Notes: a model not told the origin generated them from the letters alone. A DNA stretch of 64,000 bases from Nostoc sp. 'Peltigera membranacea cyanobiont' N6 (GCF_002949735.1 NZ_CP026681.1:434001-498000), one strand, 5' to 3'; counted from the stretch's first letter, positions 55,178 through 63,867 are shown. Translations and numbers: made by a program.

Positions 55178-56689
55178 TCACTTCATCGGTAAGGTGAGGG
55201 TGAAAGCTGTTTGACCAAAAGCTGTTGAGTCAAGGGTGAGATCGCCATGATGTGCCCTGGCAATTTCACGGGCTAGGCTGAGTCCCAGTCCAATGCCTTC
55301 TATCTTGCGGGTTCGAGCCGGATCGCCGCGATAGAAGCGCTCAAAAATGCGATCGCGATCGCGTGCGCTGTAGGCATCGCTCACTGGAATATCTTTGGAT
55401 GCATTGGCAATGGTGACATGGAGAGTTGTTTGAGTTTGATGAGCGCGGATCTTTATCCAACCGTTGGCGAGATTGTATTTTATAGCATTACTGAACAGGT
55501 TTTGCAAAACTTGAATCAGAAGATCGCGATCGCCCTGTAGGCGTAGTCCATCACTAAAGTCAGTTTGCACATTCAACTGAGGAGCCAGCATTTCCACATC
55601 TTCTAGCATCTCCATTAGCAACTCAGACATATCCACTTCAACCAGATACAAACTCATTTTTCCGGCATCAGCCAGAGATAGCAGCAAGAGTTTTCGCATA
55701 ATTCCACTCAGGCGGCGCACCTCATCCAATAGGTTACTTAAGCGCTGTTGTACTTCACTTCCTGGATCGACCTGTTGCAGCGTTCGCTCCAATTCGCCTT
55801 GCAAAATAGTTAGTGGGGTTTTCAGTTCATGAGCCGCATCACCACTAAAGCGGGAAGCTTGGGTAAAACTGCGTTCCAAGCGTTCCAGCATCAAGTTAAA
55901 TACTTGAATTAACTCGACAAATTCAACATCAGTTGTCCCAATGGGAATCCGTTGATCTAGCCCCTTGACAGTCACTTGTTGAATAGCACCCGTTAATTGA
56001 TGGACGGGACGCAAAGCACCACCAGAAACCAACCATGCACCGACTGCAACCAGCAGTAGCGATCCCGGAATTGAAACCAGAAAAATATTCCGAATGATAG
56101 CCATCTCTCGATCGATAGCTTCCAGATTAACGGCAATGGCAACCTGAGCATTAGGAAACTTCGTTGCCCCAATCCGCCAAGCTGCTTTTGCTGTATGCTC
56201 AGTGACAAATTGAGGTGGGCGTGGACGAAGAAAGGGTGGCGGCCCAACGGACAGATTTCTATTAGAGGGTGGTGGTTCTCCCTGTGGGGGTGGTGGTAAA
56301 GGTATCAACTGAAGACGCTTAAGCAGCAGGTGATTCACCTCAACGTCAGCAGGTAGAGAGTTAGATTGATAAAGGATGTTGCCGTTTGCATCAAGCACCA
56401 GTAGGGCGATGGGGGTTTTTGTATTGGTTCCGAAGCCATCAGATAATGAATCTTTGTAAAATTGCCATCGGGAAGGTCGGTTTTCTTGGCCCTGAATTTT
56501 GGGAGGTTCCCCCCGTGGTGGCAAGTTTGGAGTTGCCCGCATCAAGTGATTTAACAGTTCTGCATCAAGACGGCTGATTTTAGCATTGTAAATCTGAAAC
56601 CAGGAGACTGCGCCAAACCCTACTAATGTGGTTCCAGCTAGAGCCGTAGATAACAGGGCAATTCGGAGGCGAAACGAAGGGAGCTTCAT
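55178..56689 (-). CDS. Sensor histidine kinase with a proline-rich periplasmic sensor
   Basis: 503 residues. First membrane helix (about 8-30), periplasmic part about 31-190 with PLPPPPQGEPPPSNRN and GPPPFLRPRPPQF, second helix (about 198-220), HAMP, HisKA with FSGDAAHELKTPLTILQGEL, and HATPase with NLFSNAIKYN and IEGIGLGLSLAREI. It resembles the QseC/CusS group. It overlaps its response regulator gene by four bases (ATGA). The proline-rich sensor echoes the proline-rich repeats of the secreted proteins encoded divergently, which might be ligands or targets; that is inference. Confidence 0.9.
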   Translation of the reverse strand: MKLPSFRLRIALLSTALAGTTLVGFGAVSWFQIYNAKISRLDAELLNHLMRATPNLPPRGEPPKIQGQENRPSRWQFYKDSLSDGFGTNTKTPIALLVLDANGNILYQSNSLPADVEVNHLLLKRLQLIPLPPPPQGEPPPSNRNLSVGPPPFLRPRPPQFVTEHTAKAAWRIGATKFPNAQVAIAVNLEAIDREMAIIRNIFLVSIPGSLLLVAVGAWLVSGGALRPVHQLTGAIQQVTVKGLDQRIPIGTTDVEFVELIQVFNLMLERLERSFTQASRFSGDAAHELKTPLTILQGELERTLQQVDPGSEVQQRLSNLLDEVRRLSGIMRKLLLLSLADAGKMSLYLVEVDMSELLMEMLEDVEMLAPQLNVQTDFSDGLRLQGDRDLLIQVLQNLFSNAIKYNLANGWIKIRAHQTQTTLHVTIANASKDIPVSDAYSARDRDRIFERFYRGDPARTRKIEGIGLGLSLAREIARAHHGDLTLDSTAFGQTAFTLTLPMK

Positions 56690-57375
56690 GAGCCAGACTC
56701 TGGTTTGCGAAACCGATATCCAACCCCGCGAATGCTTTCAATCCAGACTGCTTCATCAATGGGGTCAATTTTTTTACGAATTCGCTGGATACAAACATCT
56801 ACGACGTTGGTGTTGGGGTTAAAGTCATAGCCCCAAACATGCTCCAGAATTTGGGTACGGGTGAAAACCCGTCCGGGAGAGCGCATCAGATACTCCAGAA
56901 GATTAAACTCGCGGCTGGTGAGTTCTATCGCCTGGCGATCGCAAGTGACTTCTCTGGTAATCCGGTCGAGTTTGATCGGCCCAACACTAAGGAGATTTTG
57001 GCGCTCGCTCACACTCCGGCGAACAACGGCATGAATTCTAGCCGCTAACTCTTCTACAAAAAACGGTTTAGCGATATAGTCATCGGCTCCTAAATTTAGC
57101 CCTTCTAAGCGATCGTCTAGTTCATTCCGAGCCGTCAACAAAATTACCGGAGCATTCCGACCTTGCCGCCGCAACAGTTTCAGAATTGATAGTCCATCCT
57201 TTCCCGGCACCATAATGTCGAGGACAAGAACATCATATTCATTTTCTAATGCCCGCAGATATCCTTCATCACCGTTGTCGCAGTAGTCTACAACAAATCC
57301 CTGCTCCTTCAGTCCAGCCCGGACGAAGTTAGCAATTTTCGCTTCATCTTCAACAAATAAAACGTTCACAAGCAT
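56686..57375 (-). CDS. OmpR-family response regulator
   Basis: 229 residues. Receiver with LFVEDEAKIANFVRAGLKEQ, Asp in VLVLDIMVPGKDGL, LLTARNE and the Lys in DDYIAKPFF. The winged helix ends with DVCIQRIRKKIDP and SIRGVGYRFRKP. First gene of a two-gene operon with the kinase. A conserved inverted/direct repeat box 49 bases upstream of its ATG is repeated before the second secreted protein gene, so autoregulation and control of both divergent genes is likely. Confidence 0.92.
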   Translation of the reverse strand: MLVNVLFVEDEAKIANFVRAGLKEQGFVVDYCDNGDEGYLRALENEYDVLVLDIMVPGKDGLSILKLLRRQGRNAPVILLTARNELDDRLEGLNLGADDYIAKPFFVEELAARIHAVVRRSVSERQNLLSVGPIKLDRITREVTCDRQAIELTSREFNLLEYLMRSPGRVFTRTQILEHVWGYDFNPNTNVVDVCIQRIRKKIDPIDEAVWIESIRGVGYRFRKPESGS

Positions 57376-57423
57376 TTATTAGTTCATATATTGTTCCATT
57401 CTAGATTCATTACCTTTTTGCTT

Positions 57424-57467
57424 AAATTACAAAACTGTAATTTAGAAAGCAAGTGGACTGTAATTTT
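57424..57467. promoter_or_regulatory. Putative response-regulator box 1
   Basis: AAATTACAAAACTGTAATTT is a perfect 8-4-8 inverted repeat, followed 23 bases on by a direct repeat ACTGTAATTTT. It lies between the divergent regulator gene and the first secreted-protein gene, 49 and 52 bases from their starts. Box 2 at 57812 is nearly the same. Confidence 0.75.
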
Positions 57468-57519
57468 GAGGTGGCTTAATCATAAATATGAACACCCTAC
57501 CTTTTGCAGGTTGATTTTT

Positions 57520-57789
57520 ATGAATATTCGTCGAGTCTTAGCCGTGGCAGCAATTCCTTTTTTGATTGGTACATTTGGTTTTGTTACACCCAATCAGGCT
57601 TATGCCGCTAATCCATCCAATCGGAATGCCCAGATTTCTCAACAGTCTCCAAGACCACAAATATCTGATAAAAAACCACAGGTTAGACATTCTAAACCCA
57701 GTCCAAATCAGAAAAAGCATCCTCCCCAACATCCTCAAAATCAGAATCAGGGCGCGGATCAAAATCGTGTAGAACGCAATAACCGTTAA
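57520..57789 (+). CDS. Small secreted basic protein
   Basis: 89 residues from the ATG at 57520. A signal peptide (NIRRVLAVAAIPFLIGTFGF, cleavage near AYA) precedes a mature part rich in Pro, Gln, Asn, Lys and His (KHPPQHPQNQNQGADQ). No domain is recognised and the mature part looks disordered. The signal peptide is nearly identical to that of the next gene, so they are paralogues that diverged after the leader. Divergent from a two-component system with a shared operator-like box. Confidence 0.75.
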   Translation: MNIRRVLAVAAIPFLIGTFGFVTPNQAYAANPSNRNAQISQQSPRPQISDKKPQVRHSKPSPNQKKHPPQHPQNQNQGADQNRVERNNR

Positions 57790-57811
57790 TTGCAGCACCC
57801 TTTCTTCCTCA

Positions 57812-57855
57812 AAATTACAAAACTGTAATTTACAAGCAGGGCAAACTGTAATTTT
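57812..57855. promoter_or_regulatory. Putative response-regulator box 2
   Basis: Second copy of the AAATTACA-N4-TGTAATTT palindrome plus ACTGTAATTTT at the same 23-base spacing, 50 bases upstream of the second secreted-protein gene. The identical spacing in two otherwise different gaps supports a regulator site. Confidence 0.75.
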
Positions 57856-57904
57856 GGTTCAGTTAAATCAGAAATGTAAACAATCTATCTTTAGGAGAAC
57901 AATA

Positions 57905-58537
57905 ATGAATATTCGTAGAATACTAGTTGCAACAGCGATTCCAGTTCTGGTTGGCACATTTGGTTTTATTTCACTCAATCAGGCAAATGCCGCTAATCAA
58001 TTCCCTCAAATTGCACAGGCGCAACAACCACCGAACCAACCACCAGACGGAGAACGGCGACCTCCCCGCCCTGATTTTGCGGCGGCGGCGGCGAAACTAG
58101 GAGTTAGCGAGCAACAGTTAAAGGATGCGTTGGGTGTCCCTACCAATCCTCCAAATCCAAGCGATCGCAATCAGCAACGCCCACCTCGTCCTGATTTTAA
58201 GGCGGCTGCAACCAAGTTAGGAGTTAGCGAACAACAGTTAAAAGATGCGTTGGGTGTTCCTGCTAATCCTCCAGGTGGCGATCGCAATCAGCGCCCACAC
58301 CGACCTGATTTTAAGGCGGCTGCAACCAAGTTAGGAGTTAGCGAACAACAGTTAAAGGATGCGTTGGGAGTCCCTGCTAATCCTCCAAATCCAGGAGATC
58401 GCAATCAGCAACGCCCACCTCGGCCTGACTTGAAAGCGGCTGCAGCGAAACTAGGAGTTAGCGAACAACAGTTAAAAGATGCGTTGGGTGTTCCGCCTCA
58501 TCCTCCTGGCGGCGATCGCCCTAACCCAGCAAAATAG
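57905..58537 (+). CDS. Secreted protein with four tandem KLGVSEQQLKDALG repeats
   Basis: 210 residues from the ATG at 57905, which has AGGAG 8 bases upstream. A signal peptide (MNIRRILVATAIPVLVGTFG, cleavage near ANA) is followed by four copies of a unit of about 39 residues: RPPRPDFKAAATKLGVSEQQ, LKDALGVPANPP and GDRNQQ. Each unit has one short predicted helix-turn-helix-like segment and a Pro/Arg linker. The copies are nearly identical at DNA level, so recent expansion or ongoing length change is likely. Likely periplasmic or exported; function unknown. Probably controlled by the adjacent two-component system. Confidence 0.8.
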   Translation: MNIRRILVATAIPVLVGTFGFISLNQANAANQFPQIAQAQQPPNQPPDGERRPPRPDFAAAAAKLGVSEQQLKDALGVPTNPPNPSDRNQQRPPRPDFKAAATKLGVSEQQLKDALGVPANPPGGDRNQRPHRPDFKAAATKLGVSEQQLKDALGVPANPPNPGDRNQQRPPRPDLKAAAAKLGVSEQQLKDALGVPPHPPGGDRPNPAK

Positions 58538-58602
58538 CTGAAAATTAAGGACTTCCAAATAAAAAAATATCCAACTATTTCTTGTGGGGTGGGCAGGATG
58601 CC

Positions 58603-58766
58603 ATTGGTGTCAAGTTAAAGCCTCAGCCCAGATGTCAAACGACCTTGAGGCATTGCGCCGATGTCGAAAGCCTGGATTTCCTTGTTTTTTCCGTGGCTTA
58701 CTCATGGCTATTCTCAACACCCTTGTGTTGAGTTTAACTACTGAGCTTTAGTCACTTGACAACAAT
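58603..58766. mobile_element. Small inverted-repeat element inserted in another MITE
   Basis: ATTGGTGTCAAGTTAAAG at the left end is matched by the reverse complement of CTTTAGTCACTTGACAACAAT-type sequence at the right end. It splits the GGGCAGGATGCC/GGCAAGATGCCC hairpin of the surrounding TTAAGGACTTCC element. An inner CAACACCCTTGTGTTG hairpin is present. No gene inside and no clear target duplication. Confidence 0.65.
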
Positions 58767-58983
58767 GGCAAGATGCCCATCCTAATTATGCAATTGAAAT
58801 GTGGAACAGCTTAGGGACTTTTGCAAAAGGTCTATTTTGAATTCTTTGCGATCGGATTAAGAGCAAGGGTTAAAGGGATTAAATCATCCCACGGCGACGA
58901 AAACATCGTTTGTCTGACTACACCCTACCGCGATCGCGATCGCGACGCTATAGTTTTCTTGAATTGCTGTAGGAAAATCGAAG

Positions 58984-59055
58984 TCATTAGTCATTGATAC
59001 TAATGACGAATGACCAATGACTAATGACCAATGACCAATGACCAATGACCAATGA
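58984..59055. repeat. STRR, about ten ACCAATG/ACTAATG units
   Basis: Tandem heptamers (ATGACCAATGACTAATGACC...) end just after the stop of the minus-strand gene at 59070. Confidence 0.9.
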
Positions 59056-59069
59056 CCATTACCTGTACT

Positions 59070-59306
59070 TTAAATCACAGCTTCTTCGCGTTTACAATCA
59101 AAAACAACCATGTAGGAAGCATTTGGTATTTCCTGGGGGAGATGCCGCATATAGCCATCGGCATCAGAACGGCTGCGGAAGCGAGCAACAATTTCCCTTT
59201 GCGTATTAGGAACTAGACGAGCGATCGCCCAAGAATTTAGACGTTCTTTATAAGCAATAGCCTGATTGTCTGATTTAGAAGCTTGGTTATCCGTATTTTC
59301 TGGCAT
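59070..59306 (-). CDS. Small conserved-looking hypothetical protein
   Basis: 78 residues: a polar N-terminus, then ERLNSWAIARLVPNTQREIV, ARFRSRSDADGYMRHL and YMVVFDCKR. The second half looks like a compact alpha/beta fold, with RSDADGYMRHL recalling SPOR-like or cofactor-free small domains, but I cannot assign a family. No signal peptide. The ATG has no strong ribosome site. Confidence 0.6.
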   Translation of the reverse strand: MPENTDNQASKSDNQAIAYKERLNSWAIARLVPNTQREIVARFRSRSDADGYMRHLPQEIPNASYMVVFDCKREEAVI

Positions 59307-59955
59307 AATGATGTTATCCGTATGAAGTTTAATGAAAGGCGTTAATTAGTTTCTAAGTAGGAATGCACCAACGCTTTTTTTTTATGCTGCTGCCACCTTG
59401 TTATTCGATTATTAATAAGTTGTCAACACTGAGCGCTATATTTTAGACCAACTAAGTTGTTATTTTCAGATAGCTATGAATCTCAAAGCCTTAATTTGCA
59501 ATTGTTTTCAGCACACAATAATGCTCAAGCAGAAAGTTCGGCAAATATTGGGTTTACATGATTTGTATCCATACACACAGGTAAAATCAATATAAGTGCT
59601 GAAACTAACAAAGATGTATCAAAAAATACTATTAAAGACTCATCTGAGGATGAACATTAACGGGCATAAGATTAATGGGCGTGGGCACACTTCTAATTTT
59701 CGATGAGTACGATGCCTAGATTGGGCTGCACACCTACGGTAAAGCTATATTCCGAGCATTTACGTTTTTTATTTTGTAGTTATTTGAGAATACTTAAAAT
59801 TTAATAATTTATTTAGATAGTAAAAAAGGAATTTTTATTCAGGTTTACAGGATAGCTTTTTGAACAATATATAGTGTCATTGTTTAATTAAAAATATCTT
59901 GACTAATTGCTATAAACAAAGTTAAAATTCCTCCGGTGAAATTATAGTTGTGATA
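59307..59955. other. Intergenic region with a possible decayed small ORF
   Basis: From about 59425 to 59660 one plus-strand frame reads LNLQLFSAHNNAQAESSANI, GFT, then a TGA at 59559-59561, then FVSIHTGKINISAETNKDVS, KNTIKDSSEDEH and a stop at 59660. It has no good start codon and one internal stop. It may be a decayed small peptide gene upstream of the ATP-grasp gene, or chance. Confidence 0.3.
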
Positions 59956-60963
59956 ATGGAAATACCATTTGTAACATCAATCATTCAAAAAGTAGCAAAG
60001 GAAATAGGAGCAGTAGTTTTATTAGACCCAGAATGCACCTTTATGGGACTGATTACTTTTAAAAACGGGAATAAAACTTTTTTTCGGACTACCAGATTTA
60101 GTATTAATTCATCTGGTTCAGTAGCAATAGCTAAAGACAAAAGTGTTTCGAGCTTTTTTTTAAATAGCTTCGGCTACAAAGTTACTGAAGGAAAAACATT
60201 TTTCAGTGAAGAACTATGCGAAGAGATAGCTAACATTAGGAATATAGATGCAGGCTTCTATTATGCTAAAGAGTTAGGTTTTCCCGTAATCGTCAAGCCA
60301 ATTAATCTCAGTCAAGGATTATTTGTTACAAAGGTTCATAATAAGCAAGAATACTATCAAGTAGCCAAGAAAATCTTGCAAAAAGTCTCTGGATTTATTG
60401 TTGAACGATTTTATAGTGGCAATGACTATAGAATTGTGGTGCTTGATGATGAAGTCATTTCGGCATATCAAAGAATTCCTCTATTTATAACCGGAGATGG
60501 TCAATCTAATGTTTTAGAACTCATGCAGCAAAAACAGGAAAGTTTTATCAAAAATGGTAGGAAAGAAATTATAGATTTTGAAGATTACAGAATTAAAAAA
60601 AACTTGCGAAGACGGAAGCTAAATTTTAGTAGCGCGATCCCTAAGAATAATATTGTTTATCTTTTAGATAATGCAAATTTATCGACTGGGGGCGAGGCAA
60701 TAGACTTTACAGAAACTATCCATCCTGATTTTAAAAAATTAGCAGTAAGTATTACAAAAGATATGGAACTGAGATTAGCAGGTGTGGACATTCTTGCTAG
60801 TGATATAACCTCACCAATCGTAGATTATACAATTATTGAAGTAAATGGCGCTCCTAGCTTAACTCACTACGCATCATTTGGTGAAGTTCAGACCCAGAGG
60901 GTAGAAAATCTATATCTCAGAATTCTCAAAATACTTGAAAACGAGAATAATAGAGAAAAGTAA
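59956..60963 (+). CDS. ATP-grasp ligase, cyanophycin-synthetase-like
   Basis: About 335 residues from the ATG at 59956; an in-frame GTG at 59950 is also possible. The ATP-grasp core shows AKELGFPVIVKPINLSQGLF, FIVERFYSGNDYRIVVLDDE, ISAYQRIP, then DMELRLAGVDILAS and the metal-binding IIEVNGAPSLTHYA. These blocks match the ATP-grasp domain of cyanophycin synthetase and related peptide ligases, but the Mur-ligase half is absent and the N-terminus is short. It probably forms an amide or peptide bond on an unknown acceptor. Monocistronic; the flanking genes give no substrate hint. Confidence 0.75.
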   Translation: MEIPFVTSIIQKVAKEIGAVVLLDPECTFMGLITFKNGNKTFFRTTRFSINSSGSVAIAKDKSVSSFFLNSFGYKVTEGKTFFSEELCEEIANIRNIDAGFYYAKELGFPVIVKPINLSQGLFVTKVHNKQEYYQVAKKILQKVSGFIVERFYSGNDYRIVVLDDEVISAYQRIPLFITGDGQSNVLELMQQKQESFIKNGRKEIIDFEDYRIKKNLRRRKLNFSSAIPKNNIVYLLDNANLSTGGEAIDFTETIHPDFKKLAVSITKDMELRLAGVDILASDITSPIVDYTIIEVNGAPSLTHYASFGEVQTQRVENLYLRILKILENENNREK

Positions 60964-61012
60964 TCATTATGGGTGGATGCGGAGCAATTCCTACTCCTAC
61001 TTAGCTATCTTT

Positions 61013-61363
61013 TCATAAATCCTTATCTAATAGGGATTCAAATTCAGCTTGTAAGGCTCTTATATCTGCCAATCTGGCGACTAGTAAATTATCTTTACCA
61101 GCATCACTTAAACGTACTTTCCAATAACCAATACTATCTGAGTTGTTCAACCAAAACTGAATCACGGTATCTACTACTCGATCTAGATTCCAACCCCATT
61201 TGGCTGGTACTGATTCTACCGATTCTAGAAACGTATCTAGTGTACAGGTGTGCACTCCCAAGTATTCAACTCCTTGGTATGGTGGTTTTTGCTCATTTTG
61301 CTGCTGGTGATTAAAAAATTGCAAAAGCGGAGAGACTCCTACAATATCAAAAGTGTATTTCAT
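61013..61363 (-). CDS. Hypothetical protein
   Basis: 116 residues, MKYTFDIVGVSPLLQFFNHQ at the start, a central SVPAKWGWNLDRVVDTVIQF and a C-terminal helix (VARLADIRALQAEFESLLDK). It reads like a real globular cyanobacterial protein, but I know no function. Convergent with the ATP-grasp gene, with 49 bases between stops. Confidence 0.6.
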   Translation of the reverse strand: MKYTFDIVGVSPLLQFFNHQQQNEQKPPYQGVEYLGVHTCTLDTFLESVESVPAKWGWNLDRVVDTVIQFWLNNSDSIGYWKVRLSDAGKDNLLVARLADIRALQAEFESLLDKDL

Positions 61364-61495
61364 TTTAGTACTCCCAGTTTTGACTTCCTTGCAGGAAAGA
61401 TTTATTTTTTTAATATAATGTATGACAAGTAACTATAGCATCTAGAAAAAGTATGGTTTTGGTCTATATCATAGGCATTAAACCTCAGTCAAAAA

Positions 61496-61522
61496 TTAGC
61501 ACTAACAAGCCGAGAGTGCTAA
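61496..61522. promoter_or_regulatory. CIRCE-like element (HrcA operator consensus) without a chaperonin gene
   Basis: TTAGCACTA, nine bases, GAGTGCTAA: the exact CIRCE geometry with one mismatch (final C of the left arm is A). It extends to AAAAATTAGCACT/AGTGCTAATTTTT and is followed by eight T, so it also looks like a terminator. No groES, groEL or dnaK gene follows; a MITE begins 25 bases downstream. Confidence 0.6.
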
Positions 61523-61547
61523 TTTTTTTTGATAGTTTGATTTATTA

Positions 61548-61675
61548 TTAGGGCTTTTCAAGAAATAAATTATTCATTTGTGGGATGGGCATCTTGCCCG
61601 TCCTAATATTGGGAACGGGCAAGATGCCCATCCCACAAGAAAATTTGGGATATTTTTTTATTTGTCAGTCCCTTA
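61548..61675. mobile_element. MITE-like element, relative of 55031-55160
   Basis: The left end TTAGGGCTTTTCAAGAAATA matches the right end TTTATTTGTCAGTCCCTTAA in inverted sense. The centre GGGATGGGCATCTTGCCCGT ... ACGGGCAAGATGCCCATCCC forms a near-perfect long hairpin. Confidence 0.8.
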
Positions 61676-61900
61676 AAGAGTTTGAGGCATTAATATAAGA
61701 TGATTCCCAGTTTGCGGGTTAAGGTAGATTTACTAGCACGCCGAGAACCAATAAATTAAAATTTTCTTCACCTTATGTTTGCATCTCCCTTTTCAAGCTC
61801 AAGAGGGTAAGCATTGCTCACCCAAATAACCGTCTTCAGGGCAACTCAATCCGCCGCTACAATAGTACCACCAGAAGGATTATGCCGAAATAGTGATATT

Positions 61901-63403
61901 ATGACGACTGCTACAACTGTAAAAACTGAGTATGAAGCGATTATTGGTCTAGAAACCCATTGTCAGCTGAGTACCAAGACCAAGATTTTCTCTGATAGCT
62001 CTACTGCATTTGGTGCTGACCCAAATACTAACATTGACCCGGTTTGTATGGGTTTACCTGGGGTCTTACCTGTACTTAATGAAAAAGTATTAGAATACGC
62101 TGTCAAAGCTGGTTTGGCACTGAATTGTCAAATCGCTAGATATAGCAAATTTGACCGGAAACAGTATTTTTATCCTGACTTACCTAAAAATTACCAAATT
62201 TCTCAATACGATCTACCGATCGCAGAACATGGTTGGTTAGAAATAGAATTGGTAGATGCTGAGGGGAATCCGACTCGCAAACGCATTGGTATCACACGTC
62301 TGCACATGGAAGAAGATGCAGGAAAATTGGTACATGCAGGTAGCGTTGGCGAAGCCTCTCGGAACGAGACTCGCCTTTCTGGTTCTTCCTATTCTCTAGT
62401 AGACTACAATCGCGCAGGTATACCATTAGTCGAAATTGTCTCGGAACCCGATCTGCGTTCTGGATTGGAAGCTGCTGAATATGCCGAAGAGATACGCCGG
62501 ATTGTCCGGTATCTCGGCGTGAGTGACGGGAATATGCAAGAAGGATCTCTGCGCTGCGATGTCAACATTTCTGTACGTCCAGTGGGACGAAAGGAATTTG
62601 GTACCAAAGTAGAAATAAAAAACATGAACTCCTTCAGCGCCATCCAACGGGCGATTGACTACGAAATTGAGCGCCAAATCGCCGCCATCGAAGCAGGCGC
62701 GAGCATTATCCAAGAAACTCGGCTGTGGGAAGAAGGCGCTCAACGCACAAGTAGTATGCGGATAAAGGAAGGTTCTAGCGATTATCGCTACTTCCCCGAA
62801 CCAGATTTAGCACCAATTGAGGTGACGGATGCTCAATTAGAGCAATGGCGTAGCGAACTACCAGAATTACCAGCCCAAAAACGCCATCATTATGAAAATG
62901 AGTTGGGGCTTTCGACTTATGACGCGCGAGTATTGACAGAAGATCGTCCAGTAACGGAATATTTTGAAACTGCGATCGCATCTGGAGCAAATCCCAAAGC
63001 TGCTGCAAACTGGATTACTCAAGATATCGCCGCCTACCTTAATAAGCAAAAACTCAGTATTACTGAAATTGGACTGACTCCCACCAATTTAGCTGATATC
63101 ATCACTCGCATTGAAACAGGCAAAATTAGCAATGCTCAAGCTAAAGAAAAGTTGCCAGATTTGCTCAGTGGGATTTCTCCTGAAAAAGCCTTTGCAGGTC
63201 TTGAGTTAATCAGCGATCCTAGTGTACTAGAACCCATCGTCGATGAAGTCATAGCTGCTAATCCCAAAGAACTAGAAAAGTATCGCAACGGTAACACCAA
63301 CCTTAAAGGCTTCTTTGTCGGACAAGTTCTGAAAAAGACAGCTAAACGTGCCGATCCGAAGCTGACTAATGAATTGGTGGAAAAGAAACTGAACGCCTTG
63401 TAA
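61901..63403 (+). CDS. gatB: Aspartyl/glutamyl-tRNA amidotransferase subunit B
   Basis: About 500 residues from the ATG at 61901; the frame is open to a TTG at 61814, but the family begins near EYEAIIGLETHCQLSTKTKI. With GatA and GatC it converts Glu-tRNA(Gln) to Gln-tRNA(Gln), required in cyanobacteria. Conserved blocks: DPVCMGLPGVLPVLNE, KFDRKQYFYPDLPKNYQISQ, RLHMEEDAGKLVH, DYNRAGIPLVEIVSEPD, DVNISVRP, FPEPDL, and the C-terminal YqeY-like domain ending FVGQVLKKTAKRADPKLTNE. Monocistronic, as is usual in cyanobacteria. Confidence 0.97.
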   Translation: MTTATTVKTEYEAIIGLETHCQLSTKTKIFSDSSTAFGADPNTNIDPVCMGLPGVLPVLNEKVLEYAVKAGLALNCQIARYSKFDRKQYFYPDLPKNYQISQYDLPIAEHGWLEIELVDAEGNPTRKRIGITRLHMEEDAGKLVHAGSVGEASRNETRLSGSSYSLVDYNRAGIPLVEIVSEPDLRSGLEAAEYAEEIRRIVRYLGVSDGNMQEGSLRCDVNISVRPVGRKEFGTKVEIKNMNSFSAIQRAIDYEIERQIAAIEAGASIIQETRLWEEGAQRTSSMRIKEGSSDYRYFPEPDLAPIEVTDAQLEQWRSELPELPAQKRHHYENELGLSTYDARVLTEDRPVTEYFETAIASGANPKAAANWITQDIAAYLNKQKLSITEIGLTPTNLADIITRIETGKISNAQAKEKLPDLLSGISPEKAFAGLELISDPSVLEPIVDEVIAANPKELEKYRNGNTNLKGFFVGQVLKKTAKRADPKLTNELVEKKLNAL

Positions 63404-63645
63404 TTCGTAATTACTGTTCAGTAAGAGTTTTAGACATTTTACAAGTCATCTCTCAAGTCAACTTTATTGGGTGAAGGGCAAAGGAGCAGAGGGGAGTTGC
63501 AGTAAGTCTTTTCCAATGCCCAATGCCCAATTCCCAAGTAAGTATTTTATCGGTGCTTCTTCATCAAATCTTCATATAAAAACTGGTGACGACCCGCATA
63601 CCTAAAATGATATAGTGTGGTAAGTAGATGCACCCTGATGATCTG

Positions 63646-63675
63646 GAGAGCTGCCTAAGTAGCTCTCTTTTTTAT
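63646..63675 (+). terminator. Terminator hairpin, possible end of a small RNA
   Basis: GAGAGCT-GCCTAAGT-AGCTCTC followed by TTTTTTATTTTTTTT. No gene ends here: gatB stops 243 bases earlier. TGACGA and TATAGT, 18 bases apart (63587-63616), could start an RNA of about 50-55 bases that ends here. Confidence 0.6.
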
Positions 63676-63867
63676 TTTTTTTCACAGTTTTTACGGAGAA
63701 GCTTCATCGATTCTTATAAAAAATCTTAATAAATAAGTATTAATCCTTAAGTAAGAAAATATGTATTCTGATAAAAAATAACATAAAAATTTTAACAACT
63801 ACTTAGTTAGCTCTCTTTTTTCATATTGGGATTACTATTTGATTGTTGAACAAAATTAGGTATTGTA

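Larger units (their letters stand above)
58538..59069. other. Gene-free region holding nested repeats and an STRR
   Basis: Contains an interrupted MITE-like element (from 58545), a second element inserted in it (58603-58766) and a long ATTGGTCATT-type tandem repeat (58984-59055). No gene is supported. Confidence 0.65.
61364..61900. other. Gap upstream of gatB with a CIRCE-like site and a MITE
   Basis: No gene is supported. It holds the CIRCE-like inverted repeat at 61496-61522 and the MITE-like element at 61548-61675; the remainder is the presumed gatB promoter region. Confidence 0.6.

Noticed and set aside
61241..61254. TGTACAGGTGTGCA, similar to the LacI operator
   Set aside because: It has two or more mismatches, lies inside a coding region and is not near a promoter of a pathway gene.
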